A DNA stretch of 64,000 nt from Streptomyces iconiensis (GTDB lineage Bacteria > Actinomycetota > Actinomycetes > Streptomycetales > Streptomycetaceae), in NCBI RefSeq assembly GCF_028657195.3, contig NZ_JANCPR020000011.1, positions 151,288-215,287 on the forward strand. The letters run 5' to 3'. The position numbers were made by a program, and so were the translations under genes. Numbering within the stretch: the first letter of the stretch is position 1; each line of letters starts with the position of its first letter. Shown here one piece after another: positions 15,863-25,101 of the stretch. The notes below the pieces were generated by a model, which saw only the letters and a program-made list of their open reading frames with translations, had not been told where the DNA came from and made no database searches.

Positions 15863-18649
15863 ATGGACAAACGATACGAGATATTCTGCCTCGCTGACAG
15901 GTATTTCTATGAAAGCCCAGAGCGTTTGTCAGTCACCCGCTCCGACGGTTCAGCAGGCGAGCGCGACGACTTCGCCGTCGCGCGGCGGCCCTTACCGGAG
16001 GGGTGGCGGGAGACACGGTCAGGCGACTGGCTCGAACTGCGTCCAGTAGCAGGTGAGTTCCCCCTCCAGGGCTGGAAGATCCACGCCTCCGCTTGCCTGG
16101 GCAACGCCAACACCGTCGCCGCCGCCGTCTGGGACCACTGCGTACCGCGCGGCATTCCCTTCAAATTCGTTCCCGAACGCACCCTGCTGTACCTCCGTAA
16201 CGCCAAATACGCGGGACGCGGCACGAGCGGAAAATTCGCCACCCTTTACCCGGCCGACGAGGCCCAGCTGGAAAGCGTGCTCAACGAACTCGGCACCGCA
16301 CTCACGGGAGAGCCGGGACCGTACATTCTCACGGATCTGCGCTGGGGCGACGGGCCGCTCTACGTGCGCTACGGCGGGTTCGCGCCCCGCTACTGCCTCG
16401 ACGGCAAGGGCCATCTCGTGCCCGCCATCGAGGACGCACGGGGCAACCTGGTGCCCGACCGCAAGGACCCGACGTTCCACATACCCGAGGGGATCGAGCT
16501 TCCCGCCTTCCTCCGGCCGCACCTGGAAGCACGTGGCGCCGCGACGGTCAGCGACCTGCCGTACCGCATCGAACGCGCGCTGCACTTCTCCAACGGCGGC
16601 GGCGTGTACGGCGGAACGGACACCCGCGACGGGCGGCGCGTCGTCCTCAAGGAGGCACGCCCGCACGCCGGGCTCGCCGCCGACGGCGCCGACGCGGTGG
16701 CGCGGCTGGAGCGGGAGAAGACGGCGCTGGACCGCCTGGCGGGGCTGCCTGTCGTACCGGAGGTCCTCGACTGGTTCGTGCTGGACGGGCACAGGTTCCT
16801 GGTGATGAACGAGCTGCCGGGCCAGACACTCAACGCCTTCTTCGCGAAGCGCCACCCCCTGCTGACGGCCGACCCCGACCCCGAGGCCGTCGACCGGCAC
16901 ACGGAGTGGGCCCTGCGCATCCACCGGATGGTGGAGGAAGCCGTCGAGGCCGTGCACGCACGCGGAGTGGTCTTCAACGACCTGCACATGTTCAACATCA
17001 TGGTCGCGCCCGACGAACAGTCCGTCTCGCTGCTCGACTTCGAGGCAGCGGCACCAGCCGAGGACGATCCCCGGCAGATCGTCGCGCACCCCGGCTTCAT
17101 CGCGCCGGCCGACCGCAGCGGCTACGACATCGACCGCTACGCGCTGGCCTGTCTGCGGCTGGCGCTGTTCGTCCCGATGACCACGCTGCTCGCCGTCGAC
17201 AGGAGGAAGGCCGCGCACCTCGCACGGATCGCGGCAACGCAGTTCCCCGGCATCCCGGAGGACTTCCTGCGCGAGGCCGTCGCCACCATCGAGGGCACGG
17301 ACAGCCGCACAGGACAGGCCGCGGACACGGGCGTGCACGCGGACCGGGACACGGACACAGGCCGGGGCTCGGGCGCACGCGGCCACGCGGCTCCGCTGCC
17401 GGGGGCCACCCCGCCCGTGATGCCGGCGGACTGGCCGGCCGCGCGCGACTCGATGGCCGCGGCGATCCTCGCCTCGGCGACCCCCGAACGCGACGACAGG
17501 CTCTTCCCCGGCGACATCGCCCAGTTCGCCGACGGCGGCGGGCTCGGGCTCGCGCACGGCGCCGCCGGAGTGCTGTACGCGCTCGCCCAGACCGGAGCAG
17601 GCCCCTACCCCGAGGGCGAGGAGTGGCTGCTGCGGCACACCGAACCCCCGCCGCGCGGCGCCCCGTTGGGCCTCTACGACGGACTGCTGGGCGTCGCATG
17701 GACGCTGGCCGGGTTCGGGCACACCAAGCAGGCGCTCTCCCTGGCCGAACGGGTCCTGGACGAGAAGTGGCAGCACCTGGGCTCCTCGCTCCACGACGGC
17801 CTCGCGGGACTCGGCCTCGCCCTCGACCAGCTCGCCGGCACCACGGGTGAGCGGGAGCTGCGCACCCACGCGTGGGAGGCGGCCAGGCTGCTCGCCGACC
17901 GGCTCCCCGAAGCGGACGCGAAGCCCGAGGGACGCGCCGGGCTATTGCACGGCGCCACTGGATCCGCACTGCTGTTCCTGCGCCTGTACGAGCGCTACGG
18001 GGACACCGCCCTGCTCGACCTCGCCGAACGGGCCCTGGAACAGGACCTCTCGCGCTGCGTCCAGGATTCCTCCGGCACCTGGCAGGTGGACGAGGGCACC
18101 CGGATCATGCCGTACCTGGGCGCGGGCAGCGTCGGCATCGCCATGGTGCTCGACGACTTCCTGCGGCACCGCCCCGGGCACGAGCGCTTCACGCAGATGC
18201 GATCGGGCATCCTGCCCGCCGCCCGTATGCGCTACTACGCGCAACCCGGCCTCTTCCAGGGCCGCGCGGGCATGCTGCTCCACCTCTGCCGGACCCTGAC
18301 GCCGGGCGTCACGGGCGAGGACATCGCCACGCAGCTCGACGGGCTCGGCTGGTACGGCATGTCCTACGAGGGGCTGCTGGCGTTCCCCGGTGACCAGATG
18401 ATGCGGCTGTCCATGGACCTGGCGACCGGCACGGCCGGCTGCCTGCTCGCGGCAGGCGCCGCCGCCACAGCCGGCACCGCCGGAGTCACGGCCACGGCCG
18501 CGACCAGCACCGACACTACGGACGCCAGGGCCGGTGACGGCGGACTCCCGCCCTCGCTGCCCTTCCTCCCGCCGCCGCACGGCGGCCCACAGACCGGTCT
18601 CCCGAGCGGGGACCGTGACGAAGCACCACCCGCACCACTGTTCCTGTAA
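15863..18649 (+). CDS. ramC: Class III lanthionine synthetase (LanKC, RamC/AmfT-like)
   Basis: Phosphorylates serines in the precursor, eliminates phosphate and cyclises onto cysteines to make labionin/lanthionine rings. At 928 residues it has family length. Residues 1-230 are the phospholyase region. Residues 235-500 are a protein-kinase fold with Lys263 (VVLKE), catalytic FNDLHMFN (Asp373, Asn378) and DFE (Asp392). Residues about 565-875 are a LanC-like cyclase starting GLAHGAAGVLYAL, and the zinc ligands of true LanC enzymes are not evident, as expected for class III. Codon 44 (15992-15994) is the rare TTA leucine codon, implying dependence on the bldA tRNA. A proline-rich tail ends the protein. 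Next comes the precursor gene, as in ramCSAB. Confidence 0.93.
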   Translation: MDKRYEIFCLADRYFYESPERLSVTRSDGSAGERDDFAVARRPLPEGWRETRSGDWLELRPVAGEFPLQGWKIHASACLGNANTVAAAVWDHCVPRGIPFKFVPERTLLYLRNAKYAGRGTSGKFATLYPADEAQLESVLNELGTALTGEPGPYILTDLRWGDGPLYVRYGGFAPRYCLDGKGHLVPAIEDARGNLVPDRKDPTFHIPEGIELPAFLRPHLEARGAATVSDLPYRIERALHFSNGGGVYGGTDTRDGRRVVLKEARPHAGLAADGADAVARLEREKTALDRLAGLPVVPEVLDWFVLDGHRFLVMNELPGQTLNAFFAKRHPLLTADPDPEAVDRHTEWALRIHRMVEEAVEAVHARGVVFNDLHMFNIMVAPDEQSVSLLDFEAAAPAEDDPRQIVAHPGFIAPADRSGYDIDRYALACLRLALFVPMTTLLAVDRRKAAHLARIAATQFPGIPEDFLREAVATIEGTDSRTGQAADTGVHADRDTDTGRGSGARGHAAPLPGATPPVMPADWPAARDSMAAAILASATPERDDRLFPGDIAQFADGGGLGLAHGAAGVLYALAQTGAGPYPEGEEWLLRHTEPPPRGAPLGLYDGLLGVAWTLAGFGHTKQALSLAERVLDEKWQHLGSSLHDGLAGLGLALDQLAGTTGERELRTHAWEAARLLADRLPEADAKPEGRAGLLHGATGSALLFLRLYERYGDTALLDLAERALEQDLSRCVQDSSGTWQVDEGTRIMPYLGAGSVGIAMVLDDFLRHRPGHERFTQMRSGILPAARMRYYAQPGLFQGRAGMLLHLCRTLTPGVTGEDIATQLDGLGWYGMSYEGLLAFPGDQMMRLSMDLATGTAGCLLAAGAAATAGTAGVTATAATSTDTTDARAGDGGLPPSLPFLPPPHGGPQTGLPSGDRDEAPPAPLFL

Positions 18650-18680
18650 CTGCCCATGAACGCGACGGAAGGAAGACACC

Positions 18681-18812
18681 ATGGCACTTCTCGACCTGCA
18701 GACCCTGGAGCCCGAGGAGACCACCAGCGGCGGCGGGGGCGGCGACGTCAGCAGCGCCAGCCTGCTCCTCTGCGACAAGCACAGCTCCCACAGCACCCTG
18801 CTGTGCCTGTGA
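18681..18812 (+). CDS. ramS: SapB-like class III lanthipeptide precursor
   Basis: A 43-residue precursor of a surface-active morphogenetic lanthipeptide. The leader begins MALLDLQTLEPEE, matching the LLDLQ recognition motif of RamS/AmfS precursors. The core holds two exact Ser-x2-Ser-x3-Cys motifs, Ser24/Ser27/Cys31 and Ser35/Ser38/Cys42, each separated internally by leucine-rich residues. That is two predicted rings, like SapB. The ring-linking stretch DKH is charged, unlike the SapB and AmfS linkers I recall. A GGAAGG ribosome site precedes the ATG. The gene lies 31 bases after ramC and 4 bases before the first transporter gene. Confidence 0.95.
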   Translation: MALLDLQTLEPEETTSGGGGGDVSSASLLLCDKHSSHSTLLCL

Positions 18813-18816
18813 CCAG

Positions 18817-20688
18817 GTGAAGCAGCTGAACGGCTCTTCCGGGCGGGGCACGTCCCCCGCCCGGGAGGGCCCACCTTCCGTGAGCGCCCGGCGCGGCGCC
18901 GACCGGCTGCTTCTCGCGGCGTGCGGGCACGGTGCCCTGCGCGCCGCCGTCCTGTGTCTCGCCGCCACCGCCTCGGCGGGCGCCGCGCTCGCGCTGCCGG
19001 CCGCGCTCGGCAAGACCCTCGACCTGCTGCTGGCAGGCGCAGCCGCTGGGCCCTGGCTCGCACTGTGCGCGGGGCTCATGGGCGCGCTGGTCCTGCTGGA
19101 CGCGGTGGACACCGTGCTGACCGGCACCCTCAACTCCCGTACCACCGCCTGGCTGCGCACGTGCCTGCTCGGGCACGTGCTGGCGCTCGGCCCCGCGCGC
19201 GCCGGTGGCTTCGGTCACGGCGACCTCGTCACCCGCTGCACCGGCAACGCGGCGCACGCGGGCACGGGCCCCTCAGCCGCCGCCTCGGCACTCGCCGCAC
19301 TGGTGACGCCGGTGGGCGGCCTCGTGGCGCTCGCACTGCTGGACCTGCGGCTCGCCGCCGTCTTCCTCGCCGGCACACCGGCGCTCTATCTGCTGCTGCG
19401 CGCCTTCTCCCGTACGTCGTCCGACTGCGTCACGCGCTACCAGGAAGCACAGGCGCGGATCGCCGGACGCCTGGTGGAGGCGCTGGGCGGCGCCCGTACG
19501 ATCGCGGCTGCCGGCATCAGGGAGCGTGAACGGGCCCGCGTACTGGAGCCGTTGGGTGAACTGGGCGAGCACGGGCACCGCATGTGGCGGGTACAGGGGC
19601 GTGCCACCGGGCAGGCCGCCGTGCTGGTGCCGCTGCTCCAGCTCGCCGTCGTCGCCGTCGGCGGGCTGCTGCTGACGGCTGGACAACTGAGCGTGGGCGG
19701 GCTGGTCGCCGCCGGGGCCTACGCGGCGCTGGCCGCCGGTATCGGCACGCTCGTCGGGCAGCTCAACGCGCTCGTGCGCGGCCACGCGGCGGCCCGCAGG
19801 CTCTCCGGGGTCCTGGACGTGCCCGCTCCCGTGTACGGCGAGGCGCGCGCCGCGCATGCGGGGCGGGCCGAACAGGGCGCCGCGCGGCTGGAGTTGCGCG
19901 GCGTACGTGCCTCGCGGGGCGGGCGTGAGGTGCTGCGCGGCGTGGACCTGACCGTACCCGCGGGCGCCACGGTCGCCGTCGTCGGCCGCTCGGGCGCGGG
20001 CAAGTCGCTGCTGGCCGCGCTCGCCGGACGGCTCGCCGAGCCGGAGGCGGGCAGCGTACTGCTGGACGGTGCGGACCTGGCGAGCCTCGACCGCGCGGAG
20101 CTGCGGCGCGCGGTCGGCTACGCCTTCGAGCGCCCCGTGCTGTTCGGCGGCACGGTCGGCGAGGCCATCGCCGCCGGGATACCCGGCGGCGAGCAGCGCA
20201 CGGCCTCGGCGCGCGCCGCACGGGTGGCCGGGGCCGCACGCGCGGCGCGCGCCGACGGGTTCGTCCGCACGCTGCCCCGGGGCTACGACACGCCCTGCGA
20301 GGAGGCGCCGCTGTCCGGCGGAGAGGTCCAGCGGCTCGGCCTGGCGCGTGCCTTCGCGCACCGCGGGCGGCTGCTGATCCTGGACGACGCGACCTCCAGC
20401 CTCGATACGGTGACCGAACTCCAGGTCACCCGGGCCCTGTTGGGCGAAGGAGACCGGACCGGAACTCGGGCCGGCACCCGGCTGGTGGTGGCGCACCGGG
20501 CCTCGACCGCCGCGCGCGCCGATCTGACCGCCTGGCTGGAGGACGGACGCGTCCGCGCGCTGGCACCGCACGACGACCTGTGGGAACTGCCCGCCTACCG
20601 CGCCCTGTTCGGCTCGGGGCCCCGCTCGGAGTTCGACCCGGATCCCGACCCGCGGTCCGGCTCTGGCGAGGAGATCGCCGGTGGCTGA
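18817..20688 (+). CDS. ramA: ABC half-transporter of the lanthipeptide cluster (RamA/AmfB-like)
   Basis: A 623-residue membrane-ATPase fusion, probably half of a heterodimeric exporter with the next gene. The N-terminal ~330 residues hold about six hydrophobic segments (for example AAVLCLAATASAGAALALPA). The ATPase domain has Walker A GRSGAGKS, signature LSGGEVQRL and Walker B LLILDDATSSLD. The GTG start lies 4 bases after the precursor stop, so translation is likely coupled. It should export the modified lanthipeptide. Leader removal is not explained by any peptidase domain here. Confidence 0.88.
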   Translation: MKQLNGSSGRGTSPAREGPPSVSARRGADRLLLAACGHGALRAAVLCLAATASAGAALALPAALGKTLDLLLAGAAAGPWLALCAGLMGALVLLDAVDTVLTGTLNSRTTAWLRTCLLGHVLALGPARAGGFGHGDLVTRCTGNAAHAGTGPSAAASALAALVTPVGGLVALALLDLRLAAVFLAGTPALYLLLRAFSRTSSDCVTRYQEAQARIAGRLVEALGGARTIAAAGIRERERARVLEPLGELGEHGHRMWRVQGRATGQAAVLVPLLQLAVVAVGGLLLTAGQLSVGGLVAAGAYAALAAGIGTLVGQLNALVRGHAAARRLSGVLDVPAPVYGEARAAHAGRAEQGAARLELRGVRASRGGREVLRGVDLTVPAGATVAVVGRSGAGKSLLAALAGRLAEPEAGSVLLDGADLASLDRAELRRAVGYAFERPVLFGGTVGEAIAAGIPGGEQRTASARAARVAGAARAARADGFVRTLPRGYDTPCEEAPLSGGEVQRLGLARAFAHRGRLLILDDATSSLDTVTELQVTRALLGEGDRTGTRAGTRLVVAHRASTAARADLTAWLEDGRVRALAPHDDLWELPAYRALFGSGPRSEFDPDPDPRSGSGEEIAGG

Positions 20689-22465
20689 TCACGGCGGCGG
20701 TGACGGCAGGCGGGGGCTGGTCGCTGCGGGGACACGCTTCCTGCTGCGGCGGCCACGGGTGCTGGTGGCGCTGGCGGGCTGGTCGGTACTGGAGGCCGCG
20801 CACACCTTCGCGCTGGGCTTCGCGCTCGCCCGCGCCCTCGACGACGGCTTCCTCAGGGGCCGCCCGGCCGTCGGCCTGTGGTGGCTGGCAGCGGCGGTCT
20901 GCGGGCTACTGGCCGGCGCGCTGGGAACCAGCCGCGTGTACCGGTCGGTCGCCGCACTGACCGAACCCCTGCGGGACGCGCTGGTGCGCCGCGTGGTCGG
21001 GCGCGGCCTGTACGAGGCCGTGGCGGGCGGCAACACCCCCTCGGGCGCCGCGCGTGCGGGCTCGTCCTCCGTCGTCTCCCGGCTCACCCACCAGGTCGAG
21101 ATCGCACGGGACAGCTTCGCCGGGCTGGTGATGGTGTCCCGCTCGTTCGTGTTCACGGCGGTCGGCGCCCTGGCGGGGCTCTTCCTGCTGGCCCCCGCGC
21201 TACTGGTGGTCGTACTGCCGCCGCTGGCCGCAGGACTGGCCGTGTTCGCGCTGACGCTGCGGCCCCTGGCACGACGGCAGCGGATGTTCCTGGAGGCGGA
21301 CGAGGAGCTGGCGGGCGAGGTGGGCCGTACGTTCGCGGCGCTGCGCGACGTGACGGCCTGCGGCGCCGAGGAACGCGTACGGCGTACGGGGCTGCTGCGG
21401 ATCGAGACGGAGCGGCGGGCCGCCGACGCGCTCGCCCGCTGGAGCGTCTTCCGCGCGCTCGCGCTCGGCCTGGGCGGACGGCTCCCGGTCGTACTGCTGC
21501 TGGTGATGGCGCCGTGGCTGCTGGCGCGCGGGGTGACGGCCGGCGCGCTGGCCGGGGCACTGACCTATCTGACGCAGGCGCTGCTGCCCGCGCTGCAGAG
21601 CCTCGTGCACGGACTGGGCGGCGCGGGTGCCCGCCTCGCCGTCGTGATCGGCAGGCTGCGCGAGGAGCCACAGCCCGGCGCCGCACTCCCCCGCGCCCAG
21701 GCCACCCCCGGCACCCCGCCGCCGACACACGCGCCGGAACCGGAACCGGTGCACCCCGCACTCGAACTGCGCGGGGTCACCTTCGCGTACGGACCCGGGG
21801 CCGAACCCGTGCTGCGGGGGCTGGATCTCGTCCTCCCGTCCGACGGGCACCTGACGGTCGTCGGCCCCAGCGGTGCGGGCAAGTCCACGCTCGCGCTGCT
21901 CGTCGCCGGTCTGCTGGCCCCCACGGCGGGGACGGTACGGGTCGGCGGGGAACCACCCACCTCCGTGGAGCGCAGAGTTCTGATCCCGCAGGAGGCGTAC
22001 GTCTTCTCGGGGAGCGTGCGGGACAACCTCGGCTGCCTGCTGCCCGCCGGCGGTTCAGCGACGGACCAGCGGATGCTTGCCGCGCTGGAGGCGGTCGGCG
22101 CCGGTGAGTTGGTGCGGCGCCTCGGCGGTCTGCGCGCGATCGTCGAGCCCCGGGCGCTCTCCTCCGGCGAGCGGCAACTGCTCGCGCTGGCACGCGCGTA
22201 CCTCACCCCGGCACCGCTGGTGCTGCTGGACGAGGCGGGCAGCCAGCTGGACCCGGCAGCCGAGGAGCGGGCCGAGCACGCCTTCGCACGGCGCCCCGGC
22301 GCACTGGTCGTGGTCGCGCACCGCATCAGTTCGGCACTTCGCGCCGACAGCGTCCTGGTGCTGGACGGCGTACGGACCCGCTGCGGCACCCACGCGGAAC
22401 TGCTGGAGCACTCACCCCTCTACCGCGACCTCACCGCGCACTGGGTCCCGGGCCCGCGCCGCTGA
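20681..22465 (+). CDS. ramB: ABC half-transporter of the lanthipeptide cluster (RamB/AmfA-like)
   Basis: A 594-residue partner of the preceding half-transporter, overlapping it by 8 bases. It has an N-terminal six-segment membrane domain and an ATPase with Walker A GPSGAGKST, signature LSSGERQLL and Walker B LVLLDEAGSQLD. In this half the signature carries SSGE rather than SGGE, and the catalytic region differs from its partner. Such asymmetry is common in heterodimeric exporters. Last gene of the operon, facing the regulator gene. Confidence 0.88.
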   Translation: MADHGGGDGRRGLVAAGTRFLLRRPRVLVALAGWSVLEAAHTFALGFALARALDDGFLRGRPAVGLWWLAAAVCGLLAGALGTSRVYRSVAALTEPLRDALVRRVVGRGLYEAVAGGNTPSGAARAGSSSVVSRLTHQVEIARDSFAGLVMVSRSFVFTAVGALAGLFLLAPALLVVVLPPLAAGLAVFALTLRPLARRQRMFLEADEELAGEVGRTFAALRDVTACGAEERVRRTGLLRIETERRAADALARWSVFRALALGLGGRLPVVLLLVMAPWLLARGVTAGALAGALTYLTQALLPALQSLVHGLGGAGARLAVVIGRLREEPQPGAALPRAQATPGTPPPTHAPEPEPVHPALELRGVTFAYGPGAEPVLRGLDLVLPSDGHLTVVGPSGAGKSTLALLVAGLLAPTAGTVRVGGEPPTSVERRVLIPQEAYVFSGSVRDNLGCLLPAGGSATDQRMLAALEAVGAGELVRRLGGLRAIVEPRALSSGERQLLALARAYLTPAPLVLLDEAGSQLDPAAEERAEHAFARRPGALVVVAHRISSALRADSVLVLDGVRTRCGTHAELLEHSPLYRDLTAHWVPGPRR

Positions 22466-22576
22466 CGCCGACACCGCGCCCCGCGGCCCACCGTCCTGCG
22501 GCCCCCGTCTCCCCCACCGCCCGTCGCACCGGCCTATCCTGGCCACCGCCGGACGCGCCGGTCGCGCACGTACCGC

Positions 22577-23176
22577 TCACAGCCATCCGGCGCCCTGGGA
22601 GATGCGTATGGCATCCACGCGGTTGCGGGCGCCTGTCTTGCGGGTGATGGCGGACATGTAGTTGCGCACCGTTCCGGCCGACAGGCCCAGCCTGCGGGCG
22701 ATCTCCGCGACCGAGGCGCCCTCGGCCACCGCTGAAAGTACACCCAACTCCCGCTCGCTCAACGGCACTTCGGACGCCTTGAGCAGCGTACTCGCGAGCG
22801 CGTTGTCGACAAAGCGCTCTCCCTCCGCGACCCTGCGGATACCGGTCAGCAGCAGTTCGGGCAGGGCGTCCTTGCAGACGAATCCCCTGGCCCCCGCGTC
22901 CAGGGCCCGCCGCAGCGCGCCCGGGCTGTTCTGGCTGACCAGCACGAGCAGCCGCAACGAGGTACCACGCACCGAAGGGCCCGCCAGCTCGCGCAGCGGT
23001 GTCCTGCCCGCGTGATCAGCGTCGACGACACAGACGTCCGTACCGGACGACGAGGCCAGATGTAGCGCCTCCCGCCAGGGCGCCACTTCTATGGCCATGT
23101 CGTGCGCCCTGTCGACCAGTGCGGCCAGGGCGTACCTGAGAATCCGCACATCGTGCACCAGAAGTACCCGGATCAC
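22577..23176 (-). CDS. ramR: RamR/AmfR-like response regulator (NarL/LuxR family)
   Basis: About 199 residues. A receiver domain (VLLVHDVRILRYAL, phosphorylatable aspartate in VCVVDADHAG) is followed by a LuxR-type helix-turn-helix (LSERELGVLSAVAEGAS...GLSAGTVRNYMSAI). In Streptomyces such orphan regulators activate the ram/amf lanthipeptide operon during aerial growth; the position next to ramCSAB supports that role here. I prefer the GTG at 23176, with GAGGGGGA 6-8 bases upstream, over the ATG at 23197. No sensor kinase is adjacent. No TTA codon was found in this gene. Confidence 0.88.
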   Translation of the reverse strand: MIRVLLVHDVRILRYALAALVDRAHDMAIEVAPWREALHLASSSGTDVCVVDADHAGRTPLRELAGPSVRGTSLRLLVLVSQNSPGALRRALDAGARGFVCKDALPELLLTGIRRVAEGERFVDNALASTLLKASEVPLSERELGVLSAVAEGASVAEIARRLGLSAGTVRNYMSAITRKTGARNRVDAIRISQGAGWL

Positions 23177-23478
23177 GCTCGTTCCCCCTCGCCCCATGAC
23201 CTCGACGCGTGACAGGCGCAGCTCAATACATACAAGCTCGGGGGAACGAAGAGACCAGTAGATTCAGCCATGCCGGAACTCGACTGAAATCAAAGGACAT
23301 TCGTTGGGTTATGGCACCTAGAACGATCGAATGAAGTCCATACGCGCTCGTTTTCCTTCGCACGCTCTGAGAAGCAACGCGCTTCCGGATACGCCGGAAT
23401 CCCAGCGCGGGCCGGTCCCGGACGTATCCGCACCGCGCTCGACCCCGCCGACGACCGCGGCGGCGTGCGCCTGCCGGG
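23177..23478. promoter_or_regulatory. Upstream region of the ramR-like gene
   Basis: A 302-base gap holding no convincing gene. The part near 23220-23340 is markedly AT-richer than the surroundings and contains the likely ramR promoter and leader. No palindromic operator stood out. Confidence 0.35.
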
Positions 23479-23937
23479 TCATGGTGTGAGGGGTTCCAGC
23501 ACCTGTTTGTGGGTGTGCTGGTAGATCACGGAGGCGCGGAAACCCACGACTTCACGGCGCTCGGTGAACTTGTCCATCAGGAAGCCGTGGAGGTAGTCGA
23601 CGCTGGGCACGGAGACGTGCACGATCATGTCGTCGCCGCCGGTGACGACATAGACCGCGTTCACCTCGGGCAGTCCGGCGGCATAGGTCTTGAACGCCTC
23701 GATGACCGCCCGGCTGAGGGGCCGGATCTGGAAGTGGACGAGCACCTGGACGTGCCGGTTCAGGGCCGCGGGGTCGACCGCGGCGTGGTAGCCGGTAATG
23801 ACCCCGCGAGCGCGCAGCGCGCGGATGCGTTCGAGGCAGGTCGAAGGGGCGACGCCGAGGGTGCGGGCCAGATCGCGGTTGGTCTGCCGCGCATCGCGCT
23901 GCAGATGCCGGACGATCGCCGAATCAAGTTCGTCCAT
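23479..23937 (-). CDS. Lrp/AsnC-family transcriptional regulator
   Basis: A 152-residue regulator with an N-terminal HTH (LDSAIVRHLQRDARQTNRDLARTLGVAPSTCLERI) and a C-terminal RAM ligand-binding domain ending in the VVTGGDDMIVHV strand. The family senses amino acids and typically controls adjacent amino acid genes. Only 78 bases separate its start from the divergent dehydrogenase gene, so that enzyme is the probable target. Confidence 0.92.
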   Translation of the reverse strand: MDELDSAIVRHLQRDARQTNRDLARTLGVAPSTCLERIRALRARGVITGYHAAVDPAALNRHVQVLVHFQIRPLSRAVIEAFKTYAAGLPEVNAVYVVTGGDDMIVHVSVPSVDYLHGFLMDKFTERREVVGFRASVIYQHTHKQVLEPLTP

Positions 23938-24015
23938 ACGGCGAGTATGGCCGCCGTACCGAATTCTGTTCGGGCGAGGGCCGGGAGCCTCGCCCGAGCG
24001 GCTAGCTTCAGCGCC

Positions 24016-25098
24016 ATGACCGCAACACTGGAACAAGCCCTGGCCCTCAACACCCCTGATTCCTCCCCCGAGTTGGTGCAGATCGTACGAGGCCGCCGCA
24101 GCGGCCTCCCGATCAGCGTCGCGATCCACTCGACCGCTCTGGGACCCGCCGCGGGCGGGTGCCGGATCGCTCACTACCCCGACCCGGCCGCAGCGGTCGC
24201 CGACGCGCGGCGGCTGGCGGTTGCGATGACCGAGAAGAACGCGCTGGCCAGCCTGGACCACGGCGGCGGGAAGGCGGTCGTCGCGCTGCCGAGCCCCGAC
24301 CGCCCGTCCGGCACCGGGCGTACGGCGCTGCTCCACGACCTCGGCGACATCGTCGAAGCGCTCGGTGGCCGCTACATCACGGGGCCCGACGTGGGCAGCG
24401 GCCCGCCCGACATGGCCGTGATCGGCGAGCGCACCACACATGTCTCCTGCCGGCCGGTCGAGGACGGCGGCAGCGGCGACTCCTCCCTCCACACGGCGCG
24501 CGGCACCCTCGCGGCGCTGGGCGCCGTGGCCAAGGAGACCTACGGCTCACCCCGACTCGCCGGCCTGACCTTCGGGGTGATCGGCCTCGGCGCTGTCGGC
24601 GCCCATGTGGCCCGGCTGCTGGCACAGGCGGGCGCGCGGCTCGTGGTGACCGACGTCGACCCGGCCACCCGCGGCCTGGCCGACGAGCTGGACGCGACCT
24701 GGGTGCGCCCGGACGACGTGCTCTCCGCGGAGGTCGACATCCTGGTACCGGCCGCGCTCGGCGGCCTGTTGACCGCCCGCACGGTGCCGCTGCTGCGGTG
24801 CGCCGCCATCGCGGGCCCGGCCAACAACCAGCTCGACGAACCGGCCACCGGCCGCCTCCTCGCGGCACGGGGCATCCTCTGGGCACCCGATGTCCTCGTC
24901 AGCTCCGGAGGAGTCATCCACGCCACAGGTGTCGAACTGCGCCAGGAATCCGAGGAACAGCTGACCGAGCGCATCGACGGCATCGCGGCCACCCTCCGCC
25001 AGGTCTTCCACACGGCCAGGACCCGGCGGACCACACCCGCGCTCGCGGCGAGACAGCTCGCCGGACAGCGGATCCGCGCGACGCGGCGGGAGGGCTGA
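24016..25098 (+). CDS. Glu/Leu/Phe/Val dehydrogenase family (branched-chain or aromatic amino acid dehydrogenase)
   Basis: NAD-dependent oxidative deamination of an amino acid to its 2-oxo acid. 360 residues, normal for valine/leucine dehydrogenases. The catalytic lysine region reads SLDHGGGKAVVALP, followed by GPDVGSGPPDM and a Rossmann motif GVIGLGAVGAHVARLLA; the NNQLDEP motif is conserved. It has a shorter N-terminus than housekeeping Vdh as I recall it and diverges from it, so the substrate is uncertain. It is controlled most likely by the divergent Lrp-type regulator and sits 3 bases before a VOC gene. Confidence 0.88.
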   Translation: MTATLEQALALNTPDSSPELVQIVRGRRSGLPISVAIHSTALGPAAGGCRIAHYPDPAAAVADARRLAVAMTEKNALASLDHGGGKAVVALPSPDRPSGTGRTALLHDLGDIVEALGGRYITGPDVGSGPPDMAVIGERTTHVSCRPVEDGGSGDSSLHTARGTLAALGAVAKETYGSPRLAGLTFGVIGLGAVGAHVARLLAQAGARLVVTDVDPATRGLADELDATWVRPDDVLSAEVDILVPAALGGLLTARTVPLLRCAAIAGPANNQLDEPATGRLLAARGILWAPDVLVSSGGVIHATGVELRQESEEQLTERIDGIAATLRQVFHTARTRRTTPALAARQLAGQRIRATRREG

Positions 25099-25101
25099 GC
25101 C

